Assembly (NCBI GenBank): GCA_020747065.1
Contig: JAGMVK010000005.1
Location: 558,001 to 622,000, forward strand
DNA: 64,000 nucleotides
Source: Cadophora sp. MPI-SDFR-AT-0126
Taxonomy: Eukaryota > Ascomycota > Leotiomycetes > Helotiales > Ploettnerulaceae
Direction: 5' to 3'
Below, in pieces: positions 10,771 through 23,285 of this stretch. The position numbers were made by a program, and so were the translations under genes. Under the pieces are notes generated by a model. The model was not told the DNA's origin. It was given only the letters and a program-made list of their open reading frames with translations, and made no database searches. Position 1 is the stretch's first letter; every line of letters starts with the position of its first letter.

Positions 10771-12644
10771 GGTCTGAATAGAAATATGGCGCGCCGGGTC
10801 GGTTCACAGACGTCTGTCTGTTTGAGGTGCCGGGGAAGCGTATGGAGGGTGCGCTGCGGTTGTAAGCGCCCAATCAGACCACGGGAGCTATGTGGGAGCC
10901 AGCGGCTGCAGAACCGTAGTTGTTTCTGTGTAAAGAGGTAACAGCAGAACTCTCGAGGACGGGACAGGGGATGGTATGGCTTGTGTAAGGTGGCCGTATG
11001 CGATGCCGTGCAGCGTGGTGTAGGATTGAGACAACGGGTGTTGTTGGGGTTGAATCGCAGGAGTAACTGTGGATTGGTATGGTATAATATGTACTCGAAG
11101 TGGAGCGTGTTTGTGGGTGGGTGGTGGAGGTCCGTAAAATTGTTGCGGTTGAGAAAGAGAAGATACCTGCACAGGCAAAATGGAGCAGGCGAAGCAAAGG
11201 TCCGAGGCAGTTGGTGTAGCTAGATGCTGGATGCTGGTCGCAGCAGGTGCTGAGCTTCAACAGTTGGTGTGGTGAGGCTGGTAGAGCGTGGTATGGTATT
11301 TAGTGTAGTCCACGTCAGGTCTCAGAGTGAGTTGAGTGCAAGTATTTCTCTGCACAGCAAAGCTCAGCACGCACGCATGTCGGGCAGACGGTTGACAACA
11401 AGCCTGGCCTTCTGTAGGGAAGAGAAGAGCGATTCCAATATTTTGGTCGAGATCATTGGCCAGGCGGGCCGGGCAGTGCAGATGTTGGTAGATGGACAGG
11501 TATTTCCATTGGCTGCGACGAGCTGAAGGCCGCTCGTTTTTGTGGAGGGGGAGCCCAGAAAACCAACGGAAGAACCTGCAAAGGCAAGGAAGCGAGGTCA
11601 AGGCCGAAGGAAGAGAGAGACATCGTAAGGCAAGTTCCATCTTGCGGTTGAAGCTCCAACAACAGGCAAGATCAACACAAGAATAAACTCAAATCGAAGC
11701 ACGACCACGACCCATGTGCCATGTCCATGTCCGCAAAAAGCTTCAGTCCAGGCTTGCTAGCTTCTTTTATTTTTATATACGGTATTGTTCTGCCCTGCTC
11801 TCTTCCCAAGCTCGCAACTACCCAAACCTAAATATAAACCTAACTTCACAACTTCTCTCTTTCCTGTTTCCCCGGTTGAAGCTTTCCCATTCCATTTCCC
11901 CCTACTCCATATTTATTATTTGGCTTTCCTTTGCTGCAGCAAGCTAATCTGATCCGCCCGCCTGCAGTCTGTGTGGGTGGTCCAAGAGACAGCAAAAAAC
12001 TGGTCGGGATGCGACATTGTGATGTTCTAAACCCTCGACATTTACAGGCGCATTCGTTGTCTGACATTGATAGTTGTCTCAGCATCTGCATCCGCACGTT
12101 TTATGTAGTAAGTAGAGTAAAAAAAAGAACAGCACTTTGCAGCACAGTACATGGCATGGCACAGTGTTACCCACTCACTCTATTTGACAGTGTCATCATT
12201 ATTATCCCCTTGCTGCTTTCTATTTGAAGTTCCTGGATACGCCGTGCTTCTTCTCCTCCAACTCCTCCATCTTGGCCATACCGACTGAGAGTGCTACAGA
12301 CGGAACACGGAGCGAGCAAACTAAAGGCTCTATCCTCATGATGCGCAGACAAACATTTTGGCTCGCTGGCAGTTCCCATCTCCATGCGACCTGCATCCAT
12401 TCTCCAATGACAATCGGACCAGTGCCCTTACCGAGTCTGCCTCGACGTGGATTTTCTGCACAGGAACGTCGATCAAGTTGTGCTACCGACTCCACCTCTA
12501 GGGGAAAAAAAACTTCTGCCGAGTGCATTTGATCATTGATTCCATTTTTGACCTGGAAGCTTTGGTTCCTCAGATCCGCTGCAGTCGCCTATTTATCCTG
12601 CGCTGCCAAGTCTCCAATGCCAGATTTACTATCCCAGATTTATT

Positions 12645-12808
12645 GTACGAAAGGGGGTTTTCAGTGGGTTTCGTCCACCCCAGGTATTCTGCTATCATTT
12701 TTAAGGTACTTTATGGAGAAGATTCAAGAATTTCAACCGTCTAATTGGAAGAATAACCTTACTGCCTGACAAGGGCGGACGAGACCCACTGAAAACCCCC
12801 TTTCGTAC
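12645..12808. mobile_element. MITE-like element with 36-bp terminal inverted repeats
   Basis: The sequence at 12645-12680 is repeated in reverse complement at 12773-12808 with 34 of 36 positions matching. Both differences are transitions. The ends read gTA-CGAAAGGGGG and CCCCCTTTCG-TAc, which suits a TA target-site duplication as used by Tc1/mariner-type transposases. The interior of about 90 bp is AT-richer and has no ORF, so the element would be non-autonomous. A long hairpin with another origin is the alternative. Confidence 0.55.
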
Positions 12809-14159
12809 CTTCTGTGGCCATAGGCTTTTCCATATTCCTCCTCCTTCACTCACAGGAGAATTCGACCTCTTGCTCGGGTCCTTCCCATAAGGCTCTGCGC
12901 TGTGTTGAACACAACATATAGCAGCTAATCTAGTGGCTTTTGCAGACATGTACCTAGGTCATGTCACCACATCCGGCTGCACCTCCACAGACGACATTGC
13001 ACTCGAATTTTCGAAAACTTACGCAGTGACACGATGTGTATGACTCCGTGCCTTCCGTTCAGGCATTGAGTCCCCGAACAAGTCGGGAGAATTGCCGCAA
13101 GTCATCAGATGAAGCCCTAGCTTTGATTGACACGTTGCTTTGGAGATCCATAACAACCCTATGTTTCTGTTTCAACAACAAACGGGGTCGTTTGTATCCC
13201 CATGTACCGACCCAAGTTTTCAGGAACTACGCCTTGCTGTCTGCATCCGCATCTATGAGGGCCAATGAGACAAAGTTCTCGAATAACCCCAGTTCAGAGA
13301 TTGACAAGGCCGTTCAGAAGTCAAGGTGAAGATATATAAGCAGGTCGTTGGGCACTGAGACTTCTGTTTCCCCAACTCTACCCGGCCACCTCTTCGGCTT
13401 CCTCACCAGAGGACTTGTCCTACCCATCACGGCTTTTCAATCCGAGACAAACGGACGAGAAGAAAGTAGAACGACTCTGCCACGATCGGACCAGAATTCG
13501 TATCACGTTACGAGACCAGCCGTCCCAAACGCGATCGCGGATGAGGAAGGTCCTGAAGCTTTTCGTCCTTATCCCGTTTGAACACAATGGGCTCCTTCCG
13601 GGCGGTTATGTCGGGTGTAGCGAGTAATCACTCTTATGTATGGGAAGATCGGGTTTCCATGCATAGCTTTCGACTCTGTAAGAGCTTCATGAGTAGACTT
13701 CCGCTTGAGAAGCGAAGATATCGTACACATGGCTCTACCTTGGACACTGGGTCTAAACACACAGCCAAAAGTCTCATCCACAATCATATCGCGTTGATAT
13801 GACCGTCTAATTACCCCAGCTCCCTAAAAACGTCCTCATTGTTTTACTGATCCCTCAGTATGCCTTCCATTTCCAGGACCTTCCTAGAAAGATTGAAAAT
13901 CTGAAGCCTCCATCCATGTCTTGCTGCCCGAGCTTCAATGATCTTGACCCAAGCTTTCCGGGTATTGCATCGAGACCTTTAAGCAAGAGCCACAACTGAT
14001 AAAGACACCAATCTTTTAAATTGCCCAAACCCGGCCCAACTTCCTCAAGTCAACCCTAACCAAACCAAAAAGAATCGAATTGATATCACATGACCGATTT
14101 CCTTAATCAATCAACTTGCCCCACTCTGTTTGTGGCTTGAACCGATGGAATGTGGTACC

Positions 14160-14183
14160 TGGAAGGGAAGGGAAGGGAAGGGA
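14160..14183. repeat. GGGAA simple repeat
   Basis: Four to five tandem GGGAA units lie about 0.7 kb upstream of the KH-protein start. It may be a purine tract in the promoter; function is not known. Confidence 0.8.
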
Positions 14184-14849
14184 CGACTTGCCGTAGATAG
14201 TTGATTCTTGGTGGCAAGCAAACATGCTCTAGAGAAGGAAATAACGGTATGCCACAGAATCAATAAGAACAAGATTCAACATTTATCTTGGTCCTTGGAC
14301 ACTCTCCTTCTTCGCTTCCTCGGTATCACTCTCACTGCCTCAGGATCCAGAACAGACCAGACCAGGCTGTATGCTGGTCCATTCGCTTATTTCCACTCCA
14401 CTTCGAGCACCGGAGAGCTTCCATCAGTCTGTCCAGAAGCTGCTCGATCTCTCTGCTTGTCACCAGGACCTCTCCTTCCAAAACATAACCCATCGGCGTC
14501 TTGCATGAGCCCTGCATCTCCCCCGCAACTTCATTCATCTCCCTAGAATCTGCCTTTGTTTTGCCCTTAATGCAACTCTCCAGAAAGTAGGACAAGTCCA
14601 GTTGCGAATTCGACTTCGTGGCCTCTAAACGTCACTGTTGTTAACGGGGTAATTGGGTTTGGCAATTCGCCCATTCATCCTCTGTCTTTCTGGCAAGTCA
14701 ATCTGCATGTCACCTCTGCATGCAGTGTCCCAGAATGTGCAGTCTTACTAACCTCCCAATTGCGCAGGTCTCCCCATTTTCCCGAGTTCACTTCGAGAAC
14801 GAACTGTACAAACCCCTCGAAGCGCATTGAGCAATCTGAACCACCCACC

Positions 14850-17800
14850 ATGTCTTCAGAGAATAGTATCAATGGCAGCGGCACCCAGCTGTCTGCTGCG
14901 CAAAGACTCCAGCAAAAGCATAATGTCAGCATTGATGAAGTCACTGATGAGTCCGAGTTGAGACACCCCCCAGCGCCTTTGTCGGAAACCCACGTCCTCG
15001 AGGATCTGAATGAGCCAGCCCCCGCAAGTGAATGGCCTGCTACGGTGTCTGCTAAGGCAGCTGGAAAGCGCAAGGCAGATTCTCCCTCAGGAAAGGAGAA
15101 TGCACCAGTACTGGATCCACAATCTACTACAGCTTTCCCAGGACTAGGAGGTGCTCCAAAGCCAGCACAAACTCCAGTTCTCGCTGGAATTTGGGGTGGA
15201 AAGCCCGCCAATGGAACCAACAATGGAACGCCTACCAATGGCTCTGCGACGCCAACATCCGGTGCGAATACTCCCAAAGGTTCCACACAAACACCGGCAG
15301 TTCAGATCCAGGCTCCGCGACTGGTTTTGCAGAAGAACGAGGTTCTACCTCGTAACCAGCTCAAGAAGCCAATGCCAGACATTATCAAGGATATCAATAA
15401 GAAGTTGAGAACCAATTTGACAATGCGAACGGGAGAAAATGGCATACTGGAGTTTAGAGAGACAAGTAACCAGAAGGAAGCCCTCAAACAGCAGGCGATT
15501 AGAGATTTGGGCGCTCAAATTGGTGCTAAGGTCAGACAAACATAATCATGCCGAAGGACAGCACTAACATTTCACAGTCGTCCTCAAAAGTTTCCATACC
15601 AAAGTCTGCCAGAGCCCATATCATTGGAAAGCAGGGATCGACTATCAAGGGCCTGCAAGAGACCACTGGAGCTCGAATTCAAATGCCCAAGATGGAAGAC
15701 ATGCCACAAGGAGGCGATGAAGATGATGACATGATCGATATCCTTGTTGAGGGCAACCCAATTGCTATTCAAATGGCGAGGAAAGAGATTGCTAAGATTG
15801 CAAACGAGAGAACCCCCGCCATCAACACAAGACTGCGAACCATTCCAGCCGAATTCTACCCCTTTCTTGCCGGACCAGCAAGCTCGCTGGAGGATTCGCA
15901 TGGTGTTCAAGTCCGAGTACCCCAACATCACACATGGACTTCTCAGCCTCCTCCACGGAAAGCCGGCCCCGGCCAAGCCGAATTCCTTCCCGCCTTTGGC
16001 GACAACCACATTACACTCGGAGGTGATCGCTCTGCAGTCCAGTCTGCACGTGCGGAGATTGAACGATTAGCTCAAGAATTGAGACAGCAACTGGCTGTTG
16101 AGCAATATGCTGGTATTGACCGTGGCCAACATCAATATGTGATTGGTCATCAAGGCAAAACCCCCGAGGAATTCTTTGGTGAAACTCAATGTGCTATCAT
16201 TCTTCCGACTGATGATGGTGAAGACATCATCACCTTCATTGGCCCAGCTGATAAGCTCCAAGCTGCGAAGGAATATGCGACAGACTTGGCCTCAAGTATC
16301 AATTCTTCATCATTGGACGTTTCGAGACAATACCGCAATGCTCCTGGTGGCGCTCGTGTGCATGCTCGTAATGTCACACAGTACCTTCGTGATCGCAAGG
16401 AAATCGAAAGACTTGAGGCTGCCCACAAGGCCAGCATCGTTACTCCGATTTTGGATGACGGTGCGGGTGCCTGGGAACTTTATTTCAGAGACAGCGCCAG
16501 CGGAATTCGTGCAAAGGACGAGATCAACCAGATCCTCGGAGCTCACCCACCTTCTCGAATGGCCACTGTACCCATCGATCCTTTCTTCCATCGTCACATC
16601 CAAAGAGATATTACTCCTCGTGTCAAGAAAGACTACGGTGTTCATGTTGTTATCCCGGATGCCTCTGAGCAAGGTGCTCCAGTTCTACTCGTATTTGAGG
16701 GTGACTCTGGTCTGAGCCCGGAGTATCAAGTTCCTCGGGACAGCCCATCTGCCGAAGAAATCAAGGCATTCAAGCAAGGCCTGGAGGATGCTCGGAGACA
16801 CATTTTGGATATCATCAGCAAGCAAGCCGCAATTATCTCGACGTCGATTGATGTACCGAAGATGTAAGTAATGTTCACTTTAAGACTTATAGCACTAGCT
16901 AACAGATTTAGTTTCCATGACAAGCTGCGCAGATTCATTCAAAAGGAGCAGCAAGACCGCCAAGCGGATCAAATACCTGTTCGAGTCACTAATGCAGGTA
17001 CTATCGTGACCCTCAAGGGTCCAGCCCCCGCGGTTGAAGCGTTGGCTGAGAAGGTCAATGCGTTTGTGGCCCAAGCCATTGAGGATGAAAAGGAGCGTGG
17101 CTTCACGACAACCTTCGACTTCCCGCAAAAGCATGCCAATCAACTCATCGGAAAAGGTGGTGCCAACATTCGGGACTTGCGCGACAAGTTTGATGTTGAA
17201 ATCAACGTGAACGACGGTGTCGTTGAGCTTAAGGGCCCACAAGCGAAGGCGGCAGCTGCTAAGGCGCACATCTCAGCTCTCGGTCGACAATGGGCTGATG
17301 AAGCCACATACACTCTCAAAATTGACCCCAAGTTCCATCGTGAGTTGATTGGTGCTGGTGGTGCACAGATCAACAAACTCCAGACGCGTTACAAGGTTCA
17401 AATCCACTTCCCACGATCTGCCAAGCCTACGAAGGATGATCAATCAAATGCCGATGCTGCGAGCGATGCTGGACGAAAACCTCCCAGGCGCGAGCAAGAA
17501 CCTGACGAGGTTACCGTGAAGGGTCCCAAGAAGGGAGCTGATGAGGCCAGAGATGAGATCTTGAACCTCTACCAGTACCTCAAGGACAACTCACACACCG
17601 CCGCCATTTCTGTCCAAGCTGGTCAGATTCCGTCTTTGATCGGTCAACGCGGCAGTGGTATGGACGAGATCAGACAGACTACCGGCGCCAGAATTGAGAT
17701 CCCCAACGCCAGAGATATCAAGGACCCAAGTACCCGTGTCGAAATCGTGATCAAGGGTACATCATCTCAAGTGGCACAAGCACGGAAGTTGATTGACGCC

Positions 17801-18975
17801 AAGAGGGACGTGTTTGATACGACTGTCACAAAGTCTTTGGAGGTAGATAAGAAGCACCACAGAGCTCTCATCGGTGCTGGAGGTTAGTGGACTTAACACT
17901 ACTATATTGACTATTACTGACATGTGTAGGATCTGCTCTTCGCGATATTGTTGTCAATGCCGGAGGCTCTGACGACCGCCGAGAGCTTGCAAGAACCGTT
18001 CAGTTTCCCAAGGCCGAGTCCGATGCCAACCTCATTAAGGTTGAAGGGAAGGCGGACGTTGTTGACAAGATCATTGCATCCATGCAAAAGATCGTTTCCG
18101 AGCGTGAAAACCAGCTGACCGAGTCTTTCGATGTGCCAACAGAGAAGCATCGTTCCCTTATCGGTCGTGGAGGAGAGACGAAAAAAGATCTTGAATCGAA
18201 GTTCAAGGTGTCGATCGATATCCCAAGACAAGGAAGCGAGCAAAGCGCGATCAAGGTCACTGGTCTGCCATCAGATGTTGAGGCAGCCAAGAACCACATC
18301 TTGAACCTGGTGAAGGATCAAGAGGGTGAGACCGTGCAAGTCCCAAGAAAGGTTCATCACATAATCGCGGATAATGGACAATTCTTCCGAAGACTTCGCA
18401 ATGACCACAAAGTCACTGTCGATCACGCAGGTCATAAGATTCCACCAAAGCCAGAGGCACCAACTAACATTCGTGGCAATGGCACAAACCTCCCCCTTCA
18501 AACAGATGAGCCTTCCGAGGATGCTCATATCTGGAACATTATCAATAACTCTGAGTCAAGTATCGATGGCGAGATCCCTTGGATTCTTCGCGGTCCTCCC
18601 GACAACGTCACTAAGGCCAAGGCAACCCTCGCCGCCGCCATTGAGTCCGCATTGAAAAACACCACCGCCGGCTACCTCATTCTCCCCGACCCAAGCACCT
18701 ACCGCTATGTCATTGGTCAAGGTGGAAGCAAGGTCAACCAGATCCGCAAAGCCACCGGCTGTAAGATCACTGTCCCTCGTGATCAGGCTGGCGGAGAAGC
18801 CATCGAGATTCTAGGTAGTGCAGAGGGCGTCGAGAAGGCAAAGGAGCTCGTCCTTAAGGCTGTCCAAGAAGGTCTCAGCAACAACTCAACTGGTGGTGGT
18901 CGATCCAACGGTAATGGCAATAGCAATGGTACTAGCCACGGTTATTCTGCGACCGGAAACGGCAACTGGGATTAA
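14850..18975 (+). CDS. Vigilin/Scp160-type multi-KH RNA-binding protein
   Basis: Four exons fit (14850-15530, 15578-16863, 16912-17882, 17930-18975), giving 1327 residues, close to the size of yeast Scp160 and animal vigilins. The start is the ATG in CCACCATGT at 14850. The first 160 residues are low-complexity. After a degenerate KH-like segment, about a dozen KH units follow. Their GxxG loops include IIGKQGSTIK, VIGHQGK, LIGKGGAN, LIGAGGAQ, LIGQRGSG, LIGAGGSA (split by the last intron), LIGRGGET and VIGQGGSK. Some units are degenerate, such as FLAGPASS and IIADNGQF. The tail is Gly/Asn/Ser-rich. These proteins bind mRNA at ER-bound ribosomes and influence translation and ploidy; that role is family knowledge. 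The Gly of one GxxG loop is encoded across an intron. Confidence 0.95.
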
Positions 18976-19739
18976 ATTCAATCCATTCCATACTTGAGGA
19001 GCTGATAAGGGCGGAAGTAGAGATTATGGAATTGGATGGATGGATGGATTGATGGACCTGCAAAAGTTTCCCGCGAAATCGGTCAGCTTCCTTTTCAGGG
19101 TGTCACAAGATCTTCTGAGTTTGGGGGTTTCAGTACAATTGAGCGTGGTCTTCGTCTTTCTTCGTTGCATATTTGCGTTGCGATGTATTGCGTGGGTTTG
19201 TATTAAAATCAAAAGAACTTTGCTCTTGCTTTGATTTGCTTATCTTTGGTTCTCGCGGAGATGCCATGATATGGTAAGATGCTGATGGATATTGATGGTG
19301 GCACGTGGTGAGTAGGTAGTTCATCAGAGTGGATATGTAGACAAGACAAGATACTTGAATCGTAGCCTTGGGTTATCTCTTCCATCCGTATCTGTGTTGC
19401 GTGGTGACTGCTGATTAGTATCTGTGGTTCGCGTTACATTGCAGATTCGATTGTTCTTGCGATGTTGTTGTCTTTTCGGGGATCGTCGTCCGCTCGTCGG
19501 CGATAACCCAAACAATCGAACCGTCATTTAGGAGTTTCAGCTACGGGCATAAGTAGGAGATTAGCGGCTTCAGTCGTTCTTAAATCCGTTTTCGTATATT
19601 CTTATGTATTCAGCAAAATTATGAAAATTGACATAAGAAGTCGTGCGGCTTCTTTTAGGAGCCCAGAGTAACTACTTTGCTTTTAAGATCTCAGTTCATA
19701 CAAGCCACAAAAGAACTGTTCTAGACCTCGACAGGCAAC
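18976..19739. other. Intergenic: KH-protein 3' flank and AKR promoter
   Basis: No gene is seen. A short GGAT/GGAT simple repeat lies at 19031-19050, just after the KH gene. The remaining sequence has only chance ORFs. Confidence 0.5.
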
Positions 19740-21048
19740 ATGGCACAGAAGTCCAAAAACATTTATGCCGAGCTGGCTGTTCCGTTGCCTTCGACTGAGA
19801 TGGAATACACCCGTCTCGGAGACTCCGGCTTGAAGGTCTCCAAGATCATTTTGGGGGCCATGTCGTACGGCAGTAAAGACTGGATGAAGTGGACTCTCGA
19901 AGAAGAAGAGGCTCTCCCATTGCTGGAGCACGCCTATGATCTTGGTATTAACACATGGGATACGGTAACAGAGCTCTAAGAGCCCATCAACAGTGTCTAT
20001 CACTAAACTGACCCCATCCAGGCAGATGTCTACTCCGACGGTCGCTCAGAAGAGATCATCGCAAAAGCCCTCAAAACCTACAAGATCGCCCGTGAGAACG
20101 TCGTGCTTCTGACGAAATGTCGATGGGGAACCAGCGTAGCCAGCGAGCCTCCTTTGCCACTACGTGCCTCGTATGTCAACGATGGGAGGATGGTAAATCG
20201 TGTCGGCTTGTCGAGGAAGCACATCTTTGACGCCGTTAAAGCGAGTGTCAGGCGTCTCGGGACGTACATTGACGTTCTGCAGGTCCATCGTATGGATCCT
20301 GATGTGTCGTATGAGGAGGTTATGAGGGCGCTGAATGATGTGGTTGAGAAGGGGTGGGTGCGATATATTGGGGCGAGCTCGGTGAGTAAAGCATTTCTCT
20401 CTTTCGGTCATTCGGTAGGTGGATGGGATGTACAATAGCTAATGAGAGATCGTGGCTTACAGATGCCAGCGTGGGAATTCCAGATGCTTCAGACGGTAGC
20501 TGAGAAGCACGGCTGGCATAAGTTCGTGAGCATGCAAAACTACTATAACCTTCTGTATCGAGAAGAGGAACGTGAAATGATACCGTACTGCAAGAGAACT
20601 GGGGTCGGTTTGATTCCGGTAAGTGTTCACATAGCTTCCAAAGATCATTCCTCACCCGTTCGTACAGCTGACTGACAATATATTGCAGTGGTCTCCCAAC
20701 GCTCGCGGCTTGCTCGCCCGTCCATGGAATTCCAACTCCGATTACAACGACCGCCCTACTTCGCTTCGCGCCAACGCAGATATCGCCTTATCCATTCTCT
20801 TCCAGAAAGACGATGCAGCTGATCAGGCGATCGTGACGGCTGTTGAGGAGATCGCCAAGGAGAGAAATGTGCCCATGGCGACTGTTTCGACGGCTTGGTG
20901 TCTGAGTAAGGGGGTCAATCCGATTGTTGGGTTGAATAGTAAGGAGCGTATTGATGAGGTTGTTAAGGCGGTCAAGCTGGTTTTGAGTGAGGAGGAGATT
21001 GCGAAGTTGGAGGCTGCGTATGTGCCGAAGAAGGTTGTCGGCTTTTGA
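19740..21048 (+). CDS. Aldo-keto reductase
   Basis: Four exons fit (19740-19964, 20022-20381, 20463-20618, 20689-21048), giving 366 residues. The fold's signature elements are in order: [16 protein letters not shown] at the first strand, then Asp and Tyr of the catalytic tetrad in [12 protein letters not shown] (across the first intron), Lys in LLTKCRW, and His in LQVHRMD. These are followed by WVRYIGASS, a QNYYNLL segment, and the NADPH-binding end ([14 protein letters not shown]). It is expected to be a cytosolic NADPH-dependent carbonyl reductase of the aryl-alcohol-dehydrogenase/YakC-like group, a broad fungal family. The substrate is unknown. The next gene, on the same strand 0.8 kb away, is a FAD monooxygenase; a pathway link is only a possibility. 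Confidence 0.93.
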
Positions 21049-21883
21049 TGATATGGTATGGTCAGATTGCAGTTCGTCCAATTGCGGATTATGAGTTCAA
21101 AGACATTTTTGGATATTTTAGTGATTTTATGAGCGATGAGATTCAATCTACATATCGCACTGTCAGAGGGACCGGGCAAATGGCAGAGCATATATCGGTG
21201 CTTGAGTACCATAGCTTCCTGACCTCAAGCCATATGCAGCAGACATGATGTCTGAATAATTCTCCAGATCCAGGCAGTACAATAGCAAATGCATGGGAAA
21301 TCGCCAACCTAATAACGTCTGAGAAGGCCCTGCGGTTTATGGAATGCAATGCCTTTAGAACACCTTGTTGCTTGGGGTTCAACAACTTGACCACAGAGTC
21401 TGCTGCATGACCCAAAAGACCTGCGAACAAGACCTGCGAACAAGACCTCCTCGTCTTTCCGAATGATCCAATTCATCTTTGTGATTGGTCTGGGACATTC
21501 TGTCAAATGAGGTTGAAGGTGGTGACCCCTCTCATGCCACTCGGTTAACTCAATCAATAGAAGCGTCGCTTTGTCAATCGCTGACGCTTAAAGGATTTCG
21601 GACAATTCTCTGGACGCGAACATATATGCGAGCCTACGAAATTGAGAGCTTACGGATCGTCATTCTTTTCGCGTTCGGCTTGACGTAAATTCTCACTTTG
21701 CCATCAAGCACCATTTCCCTAAAGTGCTTACGATCCTTGCCCGCTGTGCCACTATGCTACCGTCAGAGATTACCCTTAAGCTAGTTCCTCCTCAACTTAT
21801 CAAGAATGCACGAGGTCCAGGAACCCTCTCGGATTTTCCTTTCCTATCACTTGTAGCAAATTTCCATCCACAGCTGAGTGAAC
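21049..21883. other. Intergenic between AKR and monooxygenase
   Basis: No gene is seen. A 13-bp unit (GACCTGCGAACAA) is repeated about two and a half times at 21417-21448. The rest is presumably 3' and 5' flanking sequence. Confidence 0.5.
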
Positions 21884-23285
21884 ATGACAATCAGAATCGC
21901 CATCATAGGGGGCGGTATAGCCGGTCTCTGCCTCGCCCGCGGTCTCTCTAAATACTCCAGTCGAAGTCTCGTTGTCACAGTCTACGAAGCAACATCCAAA
22001 TATCTCGATATTGGTGGCGGTCTCGCTTTCCACGGAAATGCTATGCGTGCGCTGGCACTCATTGATCCGGAATTGCAAGCGGAGTATTTCCGGCGCGCGA
22101 CACTGAGTATGTTGTTCTATAGGGCTATTACGCCGTCTATCGAGTGTGTCAGATGCACCTGATTCCTAAAAGTGTTTCTGACATATGAGGACATGGGTGA
22201 TTGCTAACTTTCAGATCATGACAGTGAATGAGAGAGATGTGGAGATGGCGACGCAGGTTCTCCTCGGTGATAGGGCTGCAGAGGATGGGAAGCCGCTGCT
22301 TTTGGCTGAGTTAGGGAAGGCGAAGGGGAGGAAGACGGTTGCGAGGTGTGATTTGCTAGAGGGGTTCTTGAGTCTTGTTCCTGAGGGGGTCGTAAAGATT
22401 GGGAAGAGGTTGGAACGGATCGAGGAGGGTCCGGAGTCCAAAGGATTCTCGTTGACCTTCAAAGACGAGAGTGTGGAACGTGCAGATGTTATTATTGGAT
22501 GTGACGGCGTGCATAGTGTGGTGAGGAAACATCTCCTTGGCGCTGATCATCCTGCTACTGAACCAAAGGGCCACGACGGCTGGGAGTGGATCGGCCGAAA
22601 TGTACCTGCTGAAGAAGTGCGAGAGTTGAACCCGAACTTGCTCACTTACGTGCCGATTATCTGTGGACATGGCGGCTACATGAACGCCATACCGACACAC
22701 TTCGGCAAGACACTAAACGTGACGGTAGTTAGGACCTCCAAGCAGTCAAAACTGGGAAATGGGACCACGAATGAAAATCTCCAGGGAGACAAACCGGAGC
22801 AATTTGCTGAAGAAGATTTCGCACATTGGACGAAAGACGCTCGCGATATATTGACTCTTGCCCTCCGCAACCCGACCTTTGACTGGAGACTCGCAGACCA
22901 CGACCACGCTCCATTCTACTCCCGCGGGAATGTGTGCATGATAGGCGACGCAGCACATGCGACTATGCCATTCAACGGGCAAGGCGCAGCACAGTCTATT
23001 GAAGATGCGGCGATGTTGACGGCGCTGTTTGAGCATGTGACTGAGTTGACTGACGTGGAGAAGGCGTTGGAAGTGTACGATGAGATGAGGAGACCGAGGA
23101 CGCAGAAGGTGGTTGAGCTGAGTAGAGCGTTTGGGAGGATGTATGGTTTTACTGATGAGGAGGTTGGTGATGATTTGAATGAGATGAGGAGGAGACTTGG
23201 GGAGGGTGGTAAGTACACGAATGAGTTTGATTTGGAGGGGATGAATGAGGATGCTGTGAGGAGATTTTTAGAGAAACAGAAATGA
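21884..23285 (+). CDS. FAD-dependent monooxygenase (salicylate-hydroxylase-like)
   Basis: Two exons give 427 residues: 21884-22106 and 22225-23285. The 118-nt intron uses the acceptor CATGACAG (22224) because the nearer CTTTCAG breaks the frame; this makes RATLMNERDVEMATQ. The Rossmann motif GGGIAGL is at residues 9-15 for FAD ADP binding, the DG motif reads DVIIGCDGVHS, and the second FAD motif reads GDAAHATMPFNGQGAAQSIED. The class A flavoprotein fold is complete. It hydroxylates small aromatic or similar compounds with NAD(P)H and oxygen; the substrate is not evident. The start ATG at 21884 was preferred because it immediately precedes the first beta-strand. Confidence 0.92.

Larger units (their letters stand above)
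10771..14849. other. Divergent 4-kb upstream region of PAK and KH-protein genes
   Basis: No credible protein gene is seen in about 4 kb between two divergently transcribed genes. It will contain both promoters and 5' leaders, which probably include the C/T-rich stretches at 11790-11940 and 14690-14849. A 164-bp inverted-repeat element lies at 12645-12808, and a GGGAA microsatellite at about 14160-14183. Short ORFs lack homology-like motifs and are taken as chance. Confidence 0.5.

Noticed and set aside
14760..14849. Extension of the KH protein upstream of 14850
   Set aside because: The frame is open, but there is no earlier ATG, and the ATG at 14850 has a good initiation context.
19031..19055. 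GGAT repeat as a CRISPR- or telomere-like array
   Set aside because: A very short simple repeat in a 3' flank; no spacers and not a fungal telomere unit.
19740..23285. Two-gene catabolic unit (aldo-keto reductase plus FAD monooxygenase)
   Set aside because: Same strand and adjacent, but 0.8 kb apart with no shared regulator or third pathway gene; adjacency alone is weak evidence in fungi.
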